Source: Microcebus murinus
Taxonomy: Eukaryota > Chordata > Mammalia > Primates > Cheirogaleidae
NCBI RefSeq assembly: GCF_040939455.1
Contig: NC_134106.1
Coordinates: 36,912,001 to 36,976,000 of the forward strand
Direction: 5' to 3'
Length of the DNA stretch: 64,000 bases
The notes below the pieces were generated by a model that was not told the DNA's origin, did no database searches, and saw only the letters and a list, made by a program, of their open reading frames with translations. The translations under genes and the position numbers were made by a program. This document shows, one piece after another, positions 22,346-33,860 of this stretch. Positions within the stretch are counted from its first letter, which is position 1, and every line of letters begins with the position of its first letter.

Positions 22346-24425
22346 ATCTAGAAAGAAAAATAAGGTATACACATAAAATAGAAATACAGATACAATTCAG
22401 TATATGCTAATATCAAATAATTCCCACTAAAGCTCAGGAGACTCAGATGAAATATTAATAACTGGAGAAAACTTCCCAGAGGAAGCAGGAAGCTGGACCT
22501 TTTAGGAATTGTCCTGCCAGAGAGAGGAGGACATTTTTAGCAGGATGAAAGCCAAGGTGCCAGACATGGGAATGGGGGCAAATATAGAGGTAAGACTGAA
22601 TCCAAGGTTTCAAGTTAAGTGAGTGCAAGAGATAAAGTTAAACCTGTTTGTAGAGGGTCTTGAAGGCCAGGCTAAGGGTGAGAGCTTTATTCAGTAAGAA
22701 AAAAGGAATCCTTTCACGATTTTGAGTGGAGCGGTTACATATGCAGATTCAAGCAACTGACTATTAAATCCTGAGACAGCCTGGGATGAATGGGAGCAGG
22801 TGAGATGGAGCTCGAAGTCCAATGAGGTAGCCATCATGATACTCCAGCATGTGTGCAGGGAGAAGGGAGCGTTCGCCTGAATCTCTCCACCGTTCTTAGC
22901 CTCTGATTTTAGAATAAAAATTGTGATTAGTATAAATAGAAAAGACAAAAGATAATTTTAGAAAGACCTAAGAGAAAGAACAAGGCAGGCAAAGATTATT
23001 TCCCATCATGACCCTAAAGACAGGAGATCAAGACCAGGAAAAGAAGGAAGAAGGTCCCCAGGCAATTCCTCTAGCAGCAGGAATGAGCTCTTTATAAAGT
23101 CATCCGTTTCTGCTGAGGCTGTGAGGAGAAATTTGGTTCATTTTTGCAAATTCCAATGTCATCCTTGGTTTACAGTGTTTTCAACTGCAAGACGATTTTC
23201 CCACTGTCACTAAAAGCTGTAACTTTTCTTTACACAACAAAGTTAAGGTCAAAACAATACCAAAGTGGATGCGTGGGTTTTTCTCCAGAAATACCTTTTA
23301 AAAAGGGGCGGGAGGAGAGATATTCAACTATTTTTTTTCCCACACCACAGTACTTTAATTATGGTAACAGTTTGAAAATTCCTAACACCTTTCATGTGAG
23401 GTGATCAAAAGCCATTTTATCACACTTATGGTTTTATTTATATGCAGAAAATCTCTTTGGATTTCAGTAAAGAGGTGAGATTTATTATATATTTGCATCA
23501 AAGCTACCAACTCATATACCTGACAGCAAGTCATATTTTACCAAAAAATTGAAGCCTTAAAATTTTACTGTCATAAGGTTTCCAGTCCCCTGGCTGTGTT
23601 TTAGCATTCCTGCCAAACTTGCCGAGGGAGAAGGCGCCTTGAACTTCGCTGACCCTATTGTGTCAAACACATCTCTTGTGCGCTTTGTACTTCATCTCGG
23701 TTCTTTTTGACAGTCAGGTCTGAGGTTTAAGAAATTCTCCACAGGGAAAAACCTCAAAACATGGAGCATACCTTCCACTCCCGTCTGGAGCCGTATTTCA
23801 AAACCTGCCCTCACAGAGCAGGGCCCGGCTTTCCCCGACAGGAAGGAAAGGCTGTCTACCTCCTGACCTGGGAGCTGGCTCTCCTGGGTGCCTGTCCTCT
23901 TCTGTCCCTCACCTGAATCCTCATTTCCCTTCAAGAAACCCATTCTCCCTTCCGGTGCATAGAGTCTTTGGATGGTGTGCCCCTAACATCCTGAGAACTC
24001 GCAACATAATTTCTCAGCCAAACTGGTCTCCCCAGCAGAGCTCAGCCGGCTGTGATCCACATCTTCAGGCCCCAGCTTGTGTATATGTGTGATTCAAAAT
24101 ACTGAGGCCCATGGGATCTGGCTCTCTGGGGGTGGAGCCTAAATATCAGTCCAATTTTTAAAGCAATTTTAATTTATTTTAATCTGCAGCCAGGGTAAAG
24201 ACTACGGGGTGAGATGATCTCTGACGTCGTATCATCTTGCACTGCAAGATTCTAGGGGGTGCTAATGGGTTACTGGGGTATATCACCCCCCTTTTCCCTT
24301 CATTGGCAGATACCCTGGAAACATGATGGCTAATCCTAGGATGGCAAGCCCCCACTTCAGTGGCTTCGCAGTGGTTGTCTAGAGCTCTGTGGTGAGGTTT
24401 AAGGCAGCATCAGGCTGAATGCTGC
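22346..24425. other. Unassigned sequence, with a possible diverged antisense L2 at 22430-22720
   Basis: 22430-22720 has a weak antisense L2 flavour (GGAGAAAACTTCCCAGAGGA). The rest gives no match. The longest frame (86 codons, 23144-23404 +) is not recognisable. Confidence 0.45.
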
Positions 24426-24429
24426 CCCT

Positions 24430-24700
24430 CTCCAACAAGGTAGTCAGACTTCCTTATAGGGTGGCTCAAGGCTCTAAGAAGGTGAAGTGGAAGCTGTCAG
24501 GTCTCTTACAAGCAAAATTATATTGGCCAAAGGAAGTCACATGACCAGCCAGGTTCAAGGGGAGGAGAAACAGACTCCACTTCTAGAAGGGAGACCCAAC
24601 ATGCACATCCAGGGAGGGGAAGTATTGTTGGCAGTTGTCTTTGCAGACAATTTGCCATACCCCTTGCTCAGCCCATCCAAAGGGTCCTATTGTGTGAGTA
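24430..24700 (-). repeat. MaLR-type LTR fragment, antisense
   Basis: GGGTGGCTCAAGGCTCTAAG, GGCCAAAGGAAGTCACATGA, CCAGCCAGGTTCAAGGGGAG and GAAACAGACTCCACTTCTAG resemble antisense sequence common to MLT1-group LTRs. Family assignment is from memory. Confidence 0.6.
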
Positions 24701-25680
24701 CTGGTCTGTTAACAGGTGAAAGGAGTATGTTGATATTCCTGATTATCCATCTCTCATTTACATTGTTTAAATAGTAATATAACCCTCCACACATGCATGT
24801 TGTATTCATAAGCACATATCTTTACATCACTGCCTTGACTAGTATCTAAATATTATCATATGTGATCAATTGGTAGATTATTATCTTTTCCAATGACTAT
24901 CAATAAGAGATAACGTGGTTGAATTTCAGCCCTATAATCCCTCAGAGGGGATTGTATTTTGTTGTATTTAAGAACATAATTGGAAAGAGGAAATTAAGAC
25001 TGTAATAGTAAAGTAGCAGTTTCCCACCATGGCACTCTCACTCTAAACCCAAACTGGCAGATGGACAATCTCCTGGGTGTCAGTCTCAGGAGACTGCACA
25101 CAGTAACAAGGTGAAAAGCAGAAAGTGGAACCAGTGGCTTAAAACCCACTTCTTCTAGGACATCACAGCCACAACTCCATTCTGCCTCCCCTCATGATGC
25201 ATCTTCTAAGCATGCCTATCTCCTCCTGGGGGCTGTGTTCACCTGTCTGTGTCCTTTGTACCAAATCTTACCATATAATCTCAACAACTTTGGGTGGGTG
25301 ATGGTGGTGGGATCTTCTTTTTCTTTGTCTTTCTTTCTTTCTTTCTTTTTTTTTTATTATTACTCTTCAAATAGAACCCAGCTCCAACTCTGTTCCTGAG
25401 ACCATGTCAAGAACAGTGTGACTGGGACCACAGCTCCAAGGGGAAAGATTTATTACCAATTGGGTTTCCCTTGCTTTCACATTGTAGTTGTACTGTTTAA
25501 AGTTCCAGGACAACTTTCTTTTGTTATTTAAACAAAAATGAGACCTCTAGCATTTTTAAAACCAGAAGACAACTCATGAAGGCCACAGAAGTACAACTGA
25601 CAGACTGTCTTATAAAATTTACTGGGGGAAAATAATATGAATGACGTCATAGATGTGACCACATAGAGTATCCCCAACGA
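24701..25680. other. Unassigned sequence with a T/C-rich tract
   Basis: A (TTTC)n and poly-T tract lies at about 25316-25362. Nothing else is recognised. Confidence 0.55.
25316..25362 (+). repeat. (TTTC)n plus T-rich simple repeat
   Basis: TTTCTTTCTTTCTTTC is followed by a run of Ts and TTATTATTA. Confidence 0.85.
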
Positions 25681-25681
25681 T

Positions 25682-25840
25682 TTATCTAATAAGTGTTTAC
25701 TGAGCACCTAATGTGTTCCCAACATAGAGTTAAGCACTAAGAAAACAGAAAAACAGGACTCCACTCTGGTTATAGTAGTCTGAGTAGGGTAGGCAGAGAT
25801 GTGACCAATTATGCTACATATGATATATTAAATACTCATG
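25682..25840 (-). repeat. L2 LINE 3' fragment, antisense
   Basis: AAGTGTTTACTGAGCACCTA, ATGTGTTCCCAACATAGAGT and AAAACAGAAAAACAGGACTC follow antisense L2 order. Confidence 0.75.
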
Positions 25841-25849
25841 ATAACAACA

Positions 25850-26050
25850 GAAAAGATTTACACAGCACTTATTATGAACCAGGTATTGTTTCAAGTGCTT
25901 TAACTTCTACTAACTCACCCATCAGAATAACCTCATGATATAAATTATTTTATTATCCCCATTTTATAAACGAGGACACTGGTTGCCCAAGGTGAACCCA
26001 TGGTAGGCGGGCGGCAGAGGTGGGACTTAAACCCACATGGTCTGGCCCTA
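25850..26050 (-). repeat. MIR SINE, antisense
   Basis: GCACTTATTATGAACCAGGT, AATAACCTCATGATATAAAT, TTATCCCCATTTTATAAACG and GGTGGGACTTAAACCCACAT are antisense MIR landmarks. Confidence 0.9.
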
Positions 26051-26439
26051 GGGTTCACCCTCTTCACCTCCACACAGAGGAGATGGCAACTGATTTGTCG
26101 GGGGGACTTGGAAATGGTCCCAAAGAGGTGACCATTTTAAAGGCTAGGAGGAGTTCCCCAAATAAAGAAGAGAAATTCACAAACTTGAGGACAAACTCGA
26201 GGCAGGGAGTACTCGAGGACTGAGGAGGAGGCTGGGAGGCTGTCAAGCTGGGTGTGATGAGGGAGAAGCCCTGTGCACTAGGAATGTGAAGGTCAATCTT
26301 GCACGTAAGGTCTATTTAGGGACAGCCAACCTCCCCCCATCCCCTGTTCCTAGATCTCACCACTGATTCAGAGCCATGTCCTGACAAATGACATATTGGA
26401 ATCTGGGGAAGAGAGATGGAAAATAATGGTCATAAAATC
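26051..26439. other. Unassigned sequence
   Basis: Between two antisense MIRs. No repeat, gene or clear regulatory motif recognised. Confidence 0.5.
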
Positions 26440-26615
26440 TACACGCATAGTTTTAGTTTTCAGAGTCCTTTAGCACACATTTTCTTAGCGACACTTCATG
26501 TTCTACAGTTGAGAAAACAGATGGAAAGATAAGTGTTGCCCAGCAAACAAATGCAGAGCCAGGCCTCAGACCCAGGTCTTTGGATTCCTTATCCAATGTC
26601 CTTCCCACTAGGACC
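26440..26615 (-). repeat. MIR SINE, antisense, diverged
   Basis: CTACAGTTGAGAAAACAGAT, ACAAATGCAGAGCCAGGCCT and CAGACCCAGGTCTTTGGATT fit antisense MIR. Confidence 0.75.
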
Positions 26616-26749
26616 AACATAGTCCCTCCCCATCACTGGGCCTGAAAAATCTCCAAGTGTCCATTCTGCTAGTCCTGGGTTCTGAGGGCCATTAGCACAA
26701 AGGGAACATTTAGAACATTGAGATGCAGAGGAGGCAAATGGACCAATGG

Positions 26750-26895
26750 TGAAAAAGACACTGGAGTGGGTGTCAGGAAAGTTAAGCTTAAGTTTCATCA
26801 TCATCATCATCATCAAATCACAGTGTGACTTGCAGGCCTGGGAATCCTCACCTGTAAAACAAAGGAAGAGTGCTCAAGTGATTTCAAACAGGCCC
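26750..26895 (+). repeat. MIR SINE, sense, with (CAT)n expansion
   Basis: The sense MIR remnant includes AATCCTCACCTGTAAAACAA. A TCATCATCATCATCATCATC microsatellite (about 26797-26816) lies within it. Confidence 0.6.
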
Positions 26896-27564
26896 ATCCA
26901 GCTCTATGTTTCTCTGCCTCCATCACTGTCCACATGGAGCTTAATTTATTTAGTCAACTGCTGTTTTTGGCCATCACTGAGTGTCCAGTTCTACTCAAAA
27001 CAGAGCTGAGTTGACAGATTATGCCGTTAGAGCTGGAAGCTCAGTGTCTGGGATTCAGCCTTGGGCACGTCTGTTATTCTAACCGAGTTCTTCTCTTCGG
27101 TTTAAGCTAACCTTGAAGTGCCCAGCATTTCCATGCCCCACTGCAGGATCTGCTTTGTAGCCTGAAATAAGATACGTGTCTCCCTATTAATATCCTCACA
27201 CTGTCTGAATGCATTTTAAAAGCTCACCATGTTCGGCAACCTGTGGGCCTGTTTTTGTTATTGTTGGTTGGAGTCTTGCATACTTCACTTAAAAGTTAGC
27301 ACCGAATGCAGCTTTATCTGATCAGGAAAGCATGAAATAGAAAGAATGGGTAAATTTCCTTTGCAAAGCAGATACCCCTGGATGCTGGAGATTTGAATGA
27401 ATGGCGGCTGTTGGTTCCCACCAGGCAGAGTGAGTGCCAATGAGGTCACCGAGAGAGCAGTGGGCACTGCAAAGATGACACACAGTCTCTACCTGGCCCA
27501 AGGAAAGGGGCACAGAACAATGACCATGTTAACTAGATTCCCTAATCTGCCCCCACGTTTACAC
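26896..27564. other. Unassigned sequence
   Basis: No repeat or exon recognised. Frames are short and overlap on both strands. Confidence 0.55.
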
Positions 27565-27760
27565 AGGGGCTCCAGTTTTCAAAGTCTTTACATTCCTTGT
27601 TTCATTCAGTCACCTTAGCACCTGGGAAGTGACCAGGGTATAGGTAATTATCTCCAGTGACAGGAAGCTAAGGTTTGGTAATGGTCAAAGTAATGTGGAA
27701 AGGCAGGACAAGAATTCAGATCTCCCCACCACTAGTTCAGTGCTCTTTCTTCTATACATG
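27565..27760 (-). repeat. MIR SINE, antisense
   Basis: TTTACATTCCTTGTTTCATT, TATAGGTAATTATCTCCAGT, AGGACAAGAATTCAGATCTC and TTCAGTGCTCTTTCTTC fit antisense MIR. Confidence 0.7.
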
Positions 27761-27939
27761 CTGCTGCACATGCTTGGATTCAAACTTGAACTTCATGAGG
27801 GCAGAGACTACTCTCTACTCATTAACATGCCTTCAGGGCTTGCCATACAAATTCAAGAAATATTTGTGGGATTTCTTGAAGTCTCACTTGACTAATGAGT
27901 GAGGGTAGCCTTTATTCATTTACTTGAATAGGGATAGAA

Positions 27940-28495
27940 AAAATCAAAGTCCTTACAGTACCTACAAAGCCACAGATGATCTGTCCCTGTTAGCTCTCTG
28001 ACCTCACCTCCTTCTATTAATACTTCTCCACTGCCTACTTCACTCTGGCCATTCTGGCCTTCCTGCTGTTCTGGCTGTTAAACATGCCAGACATACTCCT
28101 GCCTCAGGGCCTTTGCACTGGCTCTTCTCTCTACCTGGAACATCCTTCTCTAGATATCCTCATGGCTAACTTCCCCTTCTCCCTCAAGTCTCTGTGAAAA
28201 TATCACCTTCTCTGTAATGGCTTCCCCAAACACCCTCCTTGAACATGTAACCCACCCCCAACTCCAGTATTTCCAATCATTCTTAACCTGATCTGGTTTA
28301 TTCAATGGCATTTTTGCCTTTTGTATACATTTCTTATTTTTTATAATTGTTATTCATCATCTGTCTATACCTATTAGAATATAAGCACTATGAGGGAAGG
28401 AATTTTTAATTCACCAATGTATCCCAAGGGCCTAGGACAGTGTCTGGTACATAGTAGACTCTCAATAAATATTACTGAATACATGCATGAATAGG
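27940..28495 (+). repeat. L2 LINE 3' end, sense, about 550 bp
   Basis: The clearest L2 in the window: CAGGGCCTTTGCACTGGCTC, TTCTCTCTACCTGGAACATC, AATATAAGCACTATGAGGGA, TAGGACAGTGTCTGGTACAT and AGACTCTCAATAAATATTAC. Confidence 0.93.
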
Positions 28496-28499
28496 TTTA

Positions 28500-30878
28500 C
28501 AAAGTTATCACTTTTGTTTCATAGAGAGGTTTTCTTTCTGATCTCTCCAAATGTATATAAGCTAAACTGTGACATAATTGACTCTCTCCTTGGTGCTGTA
28601 GGGTTGTCAGGGAGCAGGGACTCTGTTGCCTTTGTTCCAGGGAGAAGGAACAGCTGTGGCCTGAGTCACTGATCTAGTATGTTCTCCCACTGGGCGAGGG
28701 CCCTTTGACTCTAGATGAGATCTTGCAAACAGAAATCGAGGGGCAGATGGAAAAAACAGAAAGATTCATCCTTTGTGGTGGATGTTCAGAGGGGCTCTCA
28801 CATCGCAGGATCAGTAAGGACAGCACTGAGCATGCTATATATAACAATTCTTGATATTGAGGAAGGAACACGATACAGCACTAGATCCACAAATTTAGCA
28901 GCATAGGAGCCAGTGTGCAGACTCAGGAGCAGCGGGCATTGAGTTCAATGGCGTGGCTTCTTCTAGACCCTGGCCCGGCAAGCTCTGAGCAGTGGGGCGA
29001 GGGTCGGGGGGAAGGGAGGTTTTCCCAGAAATTGTGGAATCTCAGCAACGATGCCGAGCCCAGGTACAGGCAAGCTGGAGGCTTAGTGTCCAGCACCCAG
29101 ACACCTGTGTACAGCCAGCTGGAGTCTTGGCCTTCGGGGAGCTGAGGTCCTAGGCTGGTCACCTGGGCAGGACCCAGCAGGGAAAGGAGCTGGAGCTCAG
29201 GAGCCAGGCTAGTGCTGTGCTCAGGAATCATGCGTGCGGCTAAGGAGGACTAATCTGGAGACCTCAGCCCAGAGCTCTCCTATGCCAGAGCTTCCATTTC
29301 CTCACACTCTTTCCTCACAGGAGTGCTGAAATAACTGAAGGAGAGCTGCTCGGAAAGCCTGCAGCGCACGCCTCCCATGCACACTGAGCAGTAGCTCCAT
29401 GGGGCTCCTTCCCCAGCCTCTCTGGAAAGATCAGTTCTCTGACTTCCCCCTGCCTGCCCCAACTGCAGCCCAATCAGGCAGGTCGGAGGGAAGGAGACTG
29501 CAGCAGGCCTGGGCCTTACAGCTGGGCTCCCTCCCCTCCCCAGTGCCCAGCCAGAGCCGGTTTATTTGAACTAAGAATTTAAATGTAAATATGCAACATC
29601 CCTTCCCCTCTCCCTCCATGCAGCCGGAGGGAGCGTGTGTCCACCCCTGTCAGCTGCACCAGAGTGCCCTGTGTGCTGAGATCCTATCTACATTGAAAAG
29701 AGCAGAAATATTAGACGTGGCTAAATAAGAAAACACAGATTATTGCTGGAGACCCCTAAGGCCTACTTTGTCTGTGCAATAGTTTGTTTTACTTTTCACA
29801 GAATTTATTTTGGCTGCAGCCAGATTGATGGTGATTATATCTGAAATCCCTCCCACATATCTGTCACATAAACACTTCGTTTAATTCAGGTTTGTAAAAA
29901 TCTATGGGCCAACAGGGAGCCGGCTTTCGGATTAATTAGCAGAGGCTAATGCTGGGCATCTTGTCACATGGTCCAACAGCTCAAAGGCCGAGGGTACAAG
30001 AGGGGACGGGGAGGCAGCCCTGGTCCCTTTCTCAGGAGTTCAACCCTTTGGGCCGGTAAAGGAAAACCATGGAAGAAATGGAGGGGGAAGGAGAAGGCCG
30101 CTCGCCGTCCAGCCTGGCTGGGGAAATGGATTCCGGGCTGTAGAGTGGGCCAAAGTCTCCCATCCGGACCCAGCCAGACGGGGGATATTCATAGGGTTTT
30201 GAAGTCGATACAAAGTAAACCCCAACTTCCTCAGAGATTCTGTCGATAGCATCACTGGATCTGACACCTCCCAGGAAGGGGAAGGGCCTTAGGGGCCACG
30301 GCTGGGGAGGGGGGCCACGGCTGGGGAGGGAGGCCCCTGCTGAAGGCCCAGACCCTGGGCCCGGAGCCTTGGCAGCAGCAGCTCTGATTCCCTGAGACCC
30401 CTGGACAGTCTGCTCCCTGGTGGCTGCCCTGGCCCGGCCAGTGCCGGGCAGGATTTCCTCCTGTCTGACGGAGCATGCCCCTAACAGGCTGCATATGCCC
30501 GCCAGCTGTTGCTCTTTTGTCACTGCAGGCCAAGACAAGAAAGCATTATTTCCTCCCGTCCTTCTAGTCTCCAGGCCTCTACTAACTTCACAGGCCTGCT
30601 TGGGGCATCGTGAACTCGGTGCTTCTCTGGAATGAGCTCCCCGTTGCTCAGAAAAGGCTCTTTTATGCCGCCCATCCCGTCTGCCTTTCCCTGTGATGGG
30701 GAGTTTGTCCACTAAGGCGCTGGGCCGAGGGCAAGGCAGGACTTCACGGGGATGCTGTGTTGGGTCTTTGCAGGCCTTAGTGCATCCTTCCTGCCTAGCA
30801 GAGACTGTTCCACTGCGTGACTGATCCCAAGCCTGGAAGAACTCCTGGTAGCCCAAGAGTGAACACTTTTTTGAGCAC
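28500..30878. other. Repeat-poor, GC-richer sequence
   Basis: No interspersed repeat recognised over 2.3 kb. Contains a motif-dense block at 29680-29960 (ATTAATTAGC at 29931-29940 and the 12-bp palindrome TGGCTGCAGCCA at 29811-29822), a perfect 19-bp tandem duplication (30292-30329) and the window's longest open frame on the minus strand (30032-30901). No gene is recognised. A non-coding transcript or enhancer is possible but not shown. Confidence 0.5.
30292..30329 (+). repeat. Perfect 19-bp tandem duplication
   Basis: GGGGCCACGGCTGGGGAGG occurs at 30292-30310 and again at 30311-30329 without a mismatch, which suggests a recent slippage event. The 19-bp unit is not a multiple of three, so a change in copy number would shift the overlapping minus-strand frame. 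Confidence 0.95.
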
Positions 30879-30879
30879 C

Positions 30880-31075
30880 TAAATCTCCAGTTTTCATACA
30901 TACTGTTTCATTTAATACAAAAACCCAGCCAGAGAGGTATTTTTGAATCCCATTTCACACACGAGAAAACTGGATGGAGAGGAAAAATGATTTACAGGAG
31001 GTAACTCAGCCAAGAAGTAGCTGAAACAGCACTGAGTCCATGTCTGCCTGAATCCACGATCTAACACAACCCTGT
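30880..31075 (-). repeat. MIR SINE, antisense
   Basis: CTGTTTCATTTAATACAAAA, CCCATTTCACACACGAGAAA and CAAGAAGTAGCTGAAACAGC fit antisense MIR. Confidence 0.78.
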
Positions 31076-31084
31076 GCTTTCTTG

Positions 31085-31220
31085 AAGGGACACTAGGACT
31101 GGAAGTGAGCTGTCCCCACTCTTGTCTTTGCTATGCCACTAAGTAGGATGACCTGGATCAAGTTGACAGCCCTCCCTGGGCCCCAGTTTCCTCCCGCCTA
31201 CAGGAGGGGAGGTACCTCCC
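31085..31220 (+). repeat. MIR SINE, sense
   Basis: GTCTTTGCTATGCCACTAAG and GGGCCCCAGTTTCCTCCCGC fit sense MIR. It lies next to an antisense MIR, back to back. Confidence 0.75.
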
Positions 31221-32984
31221 CAGGGGCGCCTGCCTTGATTCCACCTCCAAATAACCACAAGAACTGGACCATCCCCAACTCCTCAACCTGCAGAGGGACC
31301 GGAGGCCAAAAACCAGCTCGAGCCGTATCCAGTTACTAACAAAACACTTGTCTTCCTTTCCGAAGAAACTGAACGTGCCTGTCTGTCGCTTGGGGCTCTT
31401 GACCAAGAGAGCTCATTTTTAACCCTTTCACAACAGCTATTTTTTCTGCAGAGCGTAAAACACAAGGCACCGATTTGTCAGATGTGACTTTGTTGAGACT
31501 TCACATGGGGACGCCGTTTGGAAGGAGAGAGACCTGCAGGAGCCCAAGAAGGACACACCATTTGGGGCTTAGCCTGTCCTAATTTTTCACTCCTGTTCCT
31601 TTTTGTGAATGTCACTTTGGAAGTGTGATTGTTCACCCTCCTTTTTAAAACAAAGGATGCCATTGTTTAGAGTGCAGGATAAGGGAGGCTGGTTTGGAGG
31701 GGAGAGAAGAGGCGGGGACAGGAGCCGGAGTTAGGGGTCATGTCTTGGTGCAGGCGCATGTGTTCCCCAAGGAGGAGCTGAGGGGTGCTGGGGCTCCTGG
31801 GAAATCCCCACATAAGCAGGATACCCCAAGACTACCCATCTAAATACTTCCAAGGGTATTTTGAACATTAACTCCTTATTCCTCACCACTTCCTTCTAGG
31901 GCTAAGACTAGGGTAAAAATTTTGTTCTTCTGCATTGATTTTTATGGGCTTCCAAGATTTATAAAACTCTACCTCTAGCACCAAAAACAAACAAAAACAA
32001 AGTGAAACAAAGCAGCCTCAGTTTCCTCTCACTGTGGAAACAATGAGAACCCAAACTCCAAAACCCTTGGTTTCACCGCAGGATTAAGGACGTGACAGTC
32101 ACAGCCAGGAAACAGTGGAGCCTGAGCGCTTGGCCGCCAGGCTGGGAGGCTAATTGTCAGCCCGTGTTTCCAGATGCGAGCTTTCTGCCTTTGGCACGGA
32201 CTTTTTCTATAACAAACCCACTTTGGGGTCATTCATCAGTGCATAAATGCACACCTGGGAGGTGGGGGACAAGCCCCCATTTTTCTGGCTCTATAAATAT
32301 GGAACTCACGTTTCTCCAATTGACGTTTGCAGACGCATGATCGATTAGAGCGCCTTCCACCATGGAGCAATTCCAAATAAACGAGAGGCGGCTGGTGCAG
32401 GCTCCAGCTCCCCACGCCCTGCAGAGGAAATAAGGCTTCCCTTGCAGCCTCTTTTAGGTGAGCAAAAGCAAAGACCCAAGCCCAGAGAGGAGTCCTGGCT
32501 TCAAGCTTTCTACCCAATGAGGTGTGGGGAGGAAGGTACCAACTCTCAGTGCCATTTGCTACTCAGCAAGGGAAGGGGTGTGGGGAGCTAGAGGTTCCAA
32601 CCACAGGCACTGAGACCTCAAAGGCCACCCAGAGCCAAAAAAGAGCAGTGGGTGAGCCTCACTGCTGGTGACTCCCCAGTGTCACTAGCAATAGGGACCA
32701 AAGGCAACCTCTGTATGGAGGCCAAGTAGGTGGTTGTCCAAATGGAAAGATTTGAGAGAGCCACTAGCACTGCTGTCTGACCCAAAATATCGTCTGTACC
32801 TGATACCTGGGATGACGCCATTGGAGCTGCATTTCTTTGGGTTGGCCACTATCTTATTTAGGTTTCCCTTTCTCAAGCAAATGCTCTAAGTGGGAAAACA
32901 TATTTGGTTCCCTAATTTCTCATTATAAATAAGCTCATCAAATCTGCTTCTAAACAGGACCAGAAGGAACCATGATGTTTCTTC
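31221..32984. other. Unassigned sequence
   Basis: No repeat recognised. The block 32000-32400 contains the inverted repeat GTGCATAAATGCAC (32239-32252) and a TATA-like CTATAAATATGG about 40 bases downstream. No frame above 93 codons. Confidence 0.5.
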
Positions 32985-33240
32985 ATTCATTCCTCCTTTA
33001 TTTGTTGAACAAAAATTGAGCACCTACCTGGTGCCAGGCACGTTGCTAAATGCACTAAGGAAATAACAGTGAGTAAAACAGACACAGCCTTCGTGTCCAC
33101 GACCCTACAGTCTACTTGGGAAGACAATCACACAATCACCTAAAGGACAGGAAACTACCACTGTGATGGGACATAGAGGAGACCCTGAGACCCCTGGGCA
33201 GGGGCAGGAAAGCTGCCTTGCCCTGCAGAGGTGAGGCTCC
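32985..33240 (-). repeat. L2 LINE 3' end, antisense
   Basis: CTTCATTCATTCCTCCTTTA, AAAATTGAGCACCTACCTGG, TGCCAGGCACGTTGCTAAAT and GTGAGTAAAACAGACACAGC are antisense L2 landmarks. Confidence 0.85.
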
Positions 33241-33860
33241 AGCTGGCTCTGGAGGGTGAGTGGGGAGAAGGCACTCCCGACATAGAACAGCACAAAGGCC
33301 TGTGGGGTAAGTACCCCAAAACACTGAAGTGGAGGCTGGGGTGGGGACAGGGCAGTGTAGGCAGGCTGCTGGCAGGAAGTAACCCCAAAAGTGCAGAGGT
33401 GGGAGAAAGAAGGCAAGACTGCCTGTTGCATACCCCTCCTCTGGACGCACGAGCCCCTCCCGGCTGCACCAGTCTCCAAGTCCGAGGGGCAAATGCGACG
33501 CCGACACATGGGCAGCGCTCCCACAAAGGGCCTGAAACAGCAAAACAGCGCAAGCGCTGGCCAGTGTTGGTGACCAAGAGGCTAAGGCTGGAACGAGAAG
33601 AGCCAGGTGGGGCTGAGGGTCAGAAGTTGCCACGGGTGGCTCTGCCCCCCTGTAGTGGCCAGGACCGGCCTGCGCTGGTGAGCTGCGGCATCCTCGCCTC
33701 TGCAGGCGCCTGGTGCCGCGCCTCTGCTGCTTCCCTCCTGACTGACAGAGAGAAGCGCACACCTGGATTACTATGCCCACGGCAGGCCCGGTGCCCCACC
33801 CCCACTCACCCACCCACCCCCTCCAGCGAGCCAGAAGCACCTCTTACAAGGTGACAGGCT
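33241..33860. other. GC-rich patch with relatively many CpGs; overlapping open frames on both strands
   Basis: I count 23 CpGs in 33421-33840. The denser part, 33421-33720, has 19 and an approximate observed/expected ratio near 0.65-0.7. Open frames of 207 codons (+, 33231-33854) and 234 codons (-, 33136-33840) overlap almost completely. That is the signature of stop-poor GC-rich DNA rather than a gene, and neither resembles a known protein. A weak CpG island or unannotated exon remains possible. Confidence 0.5.
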
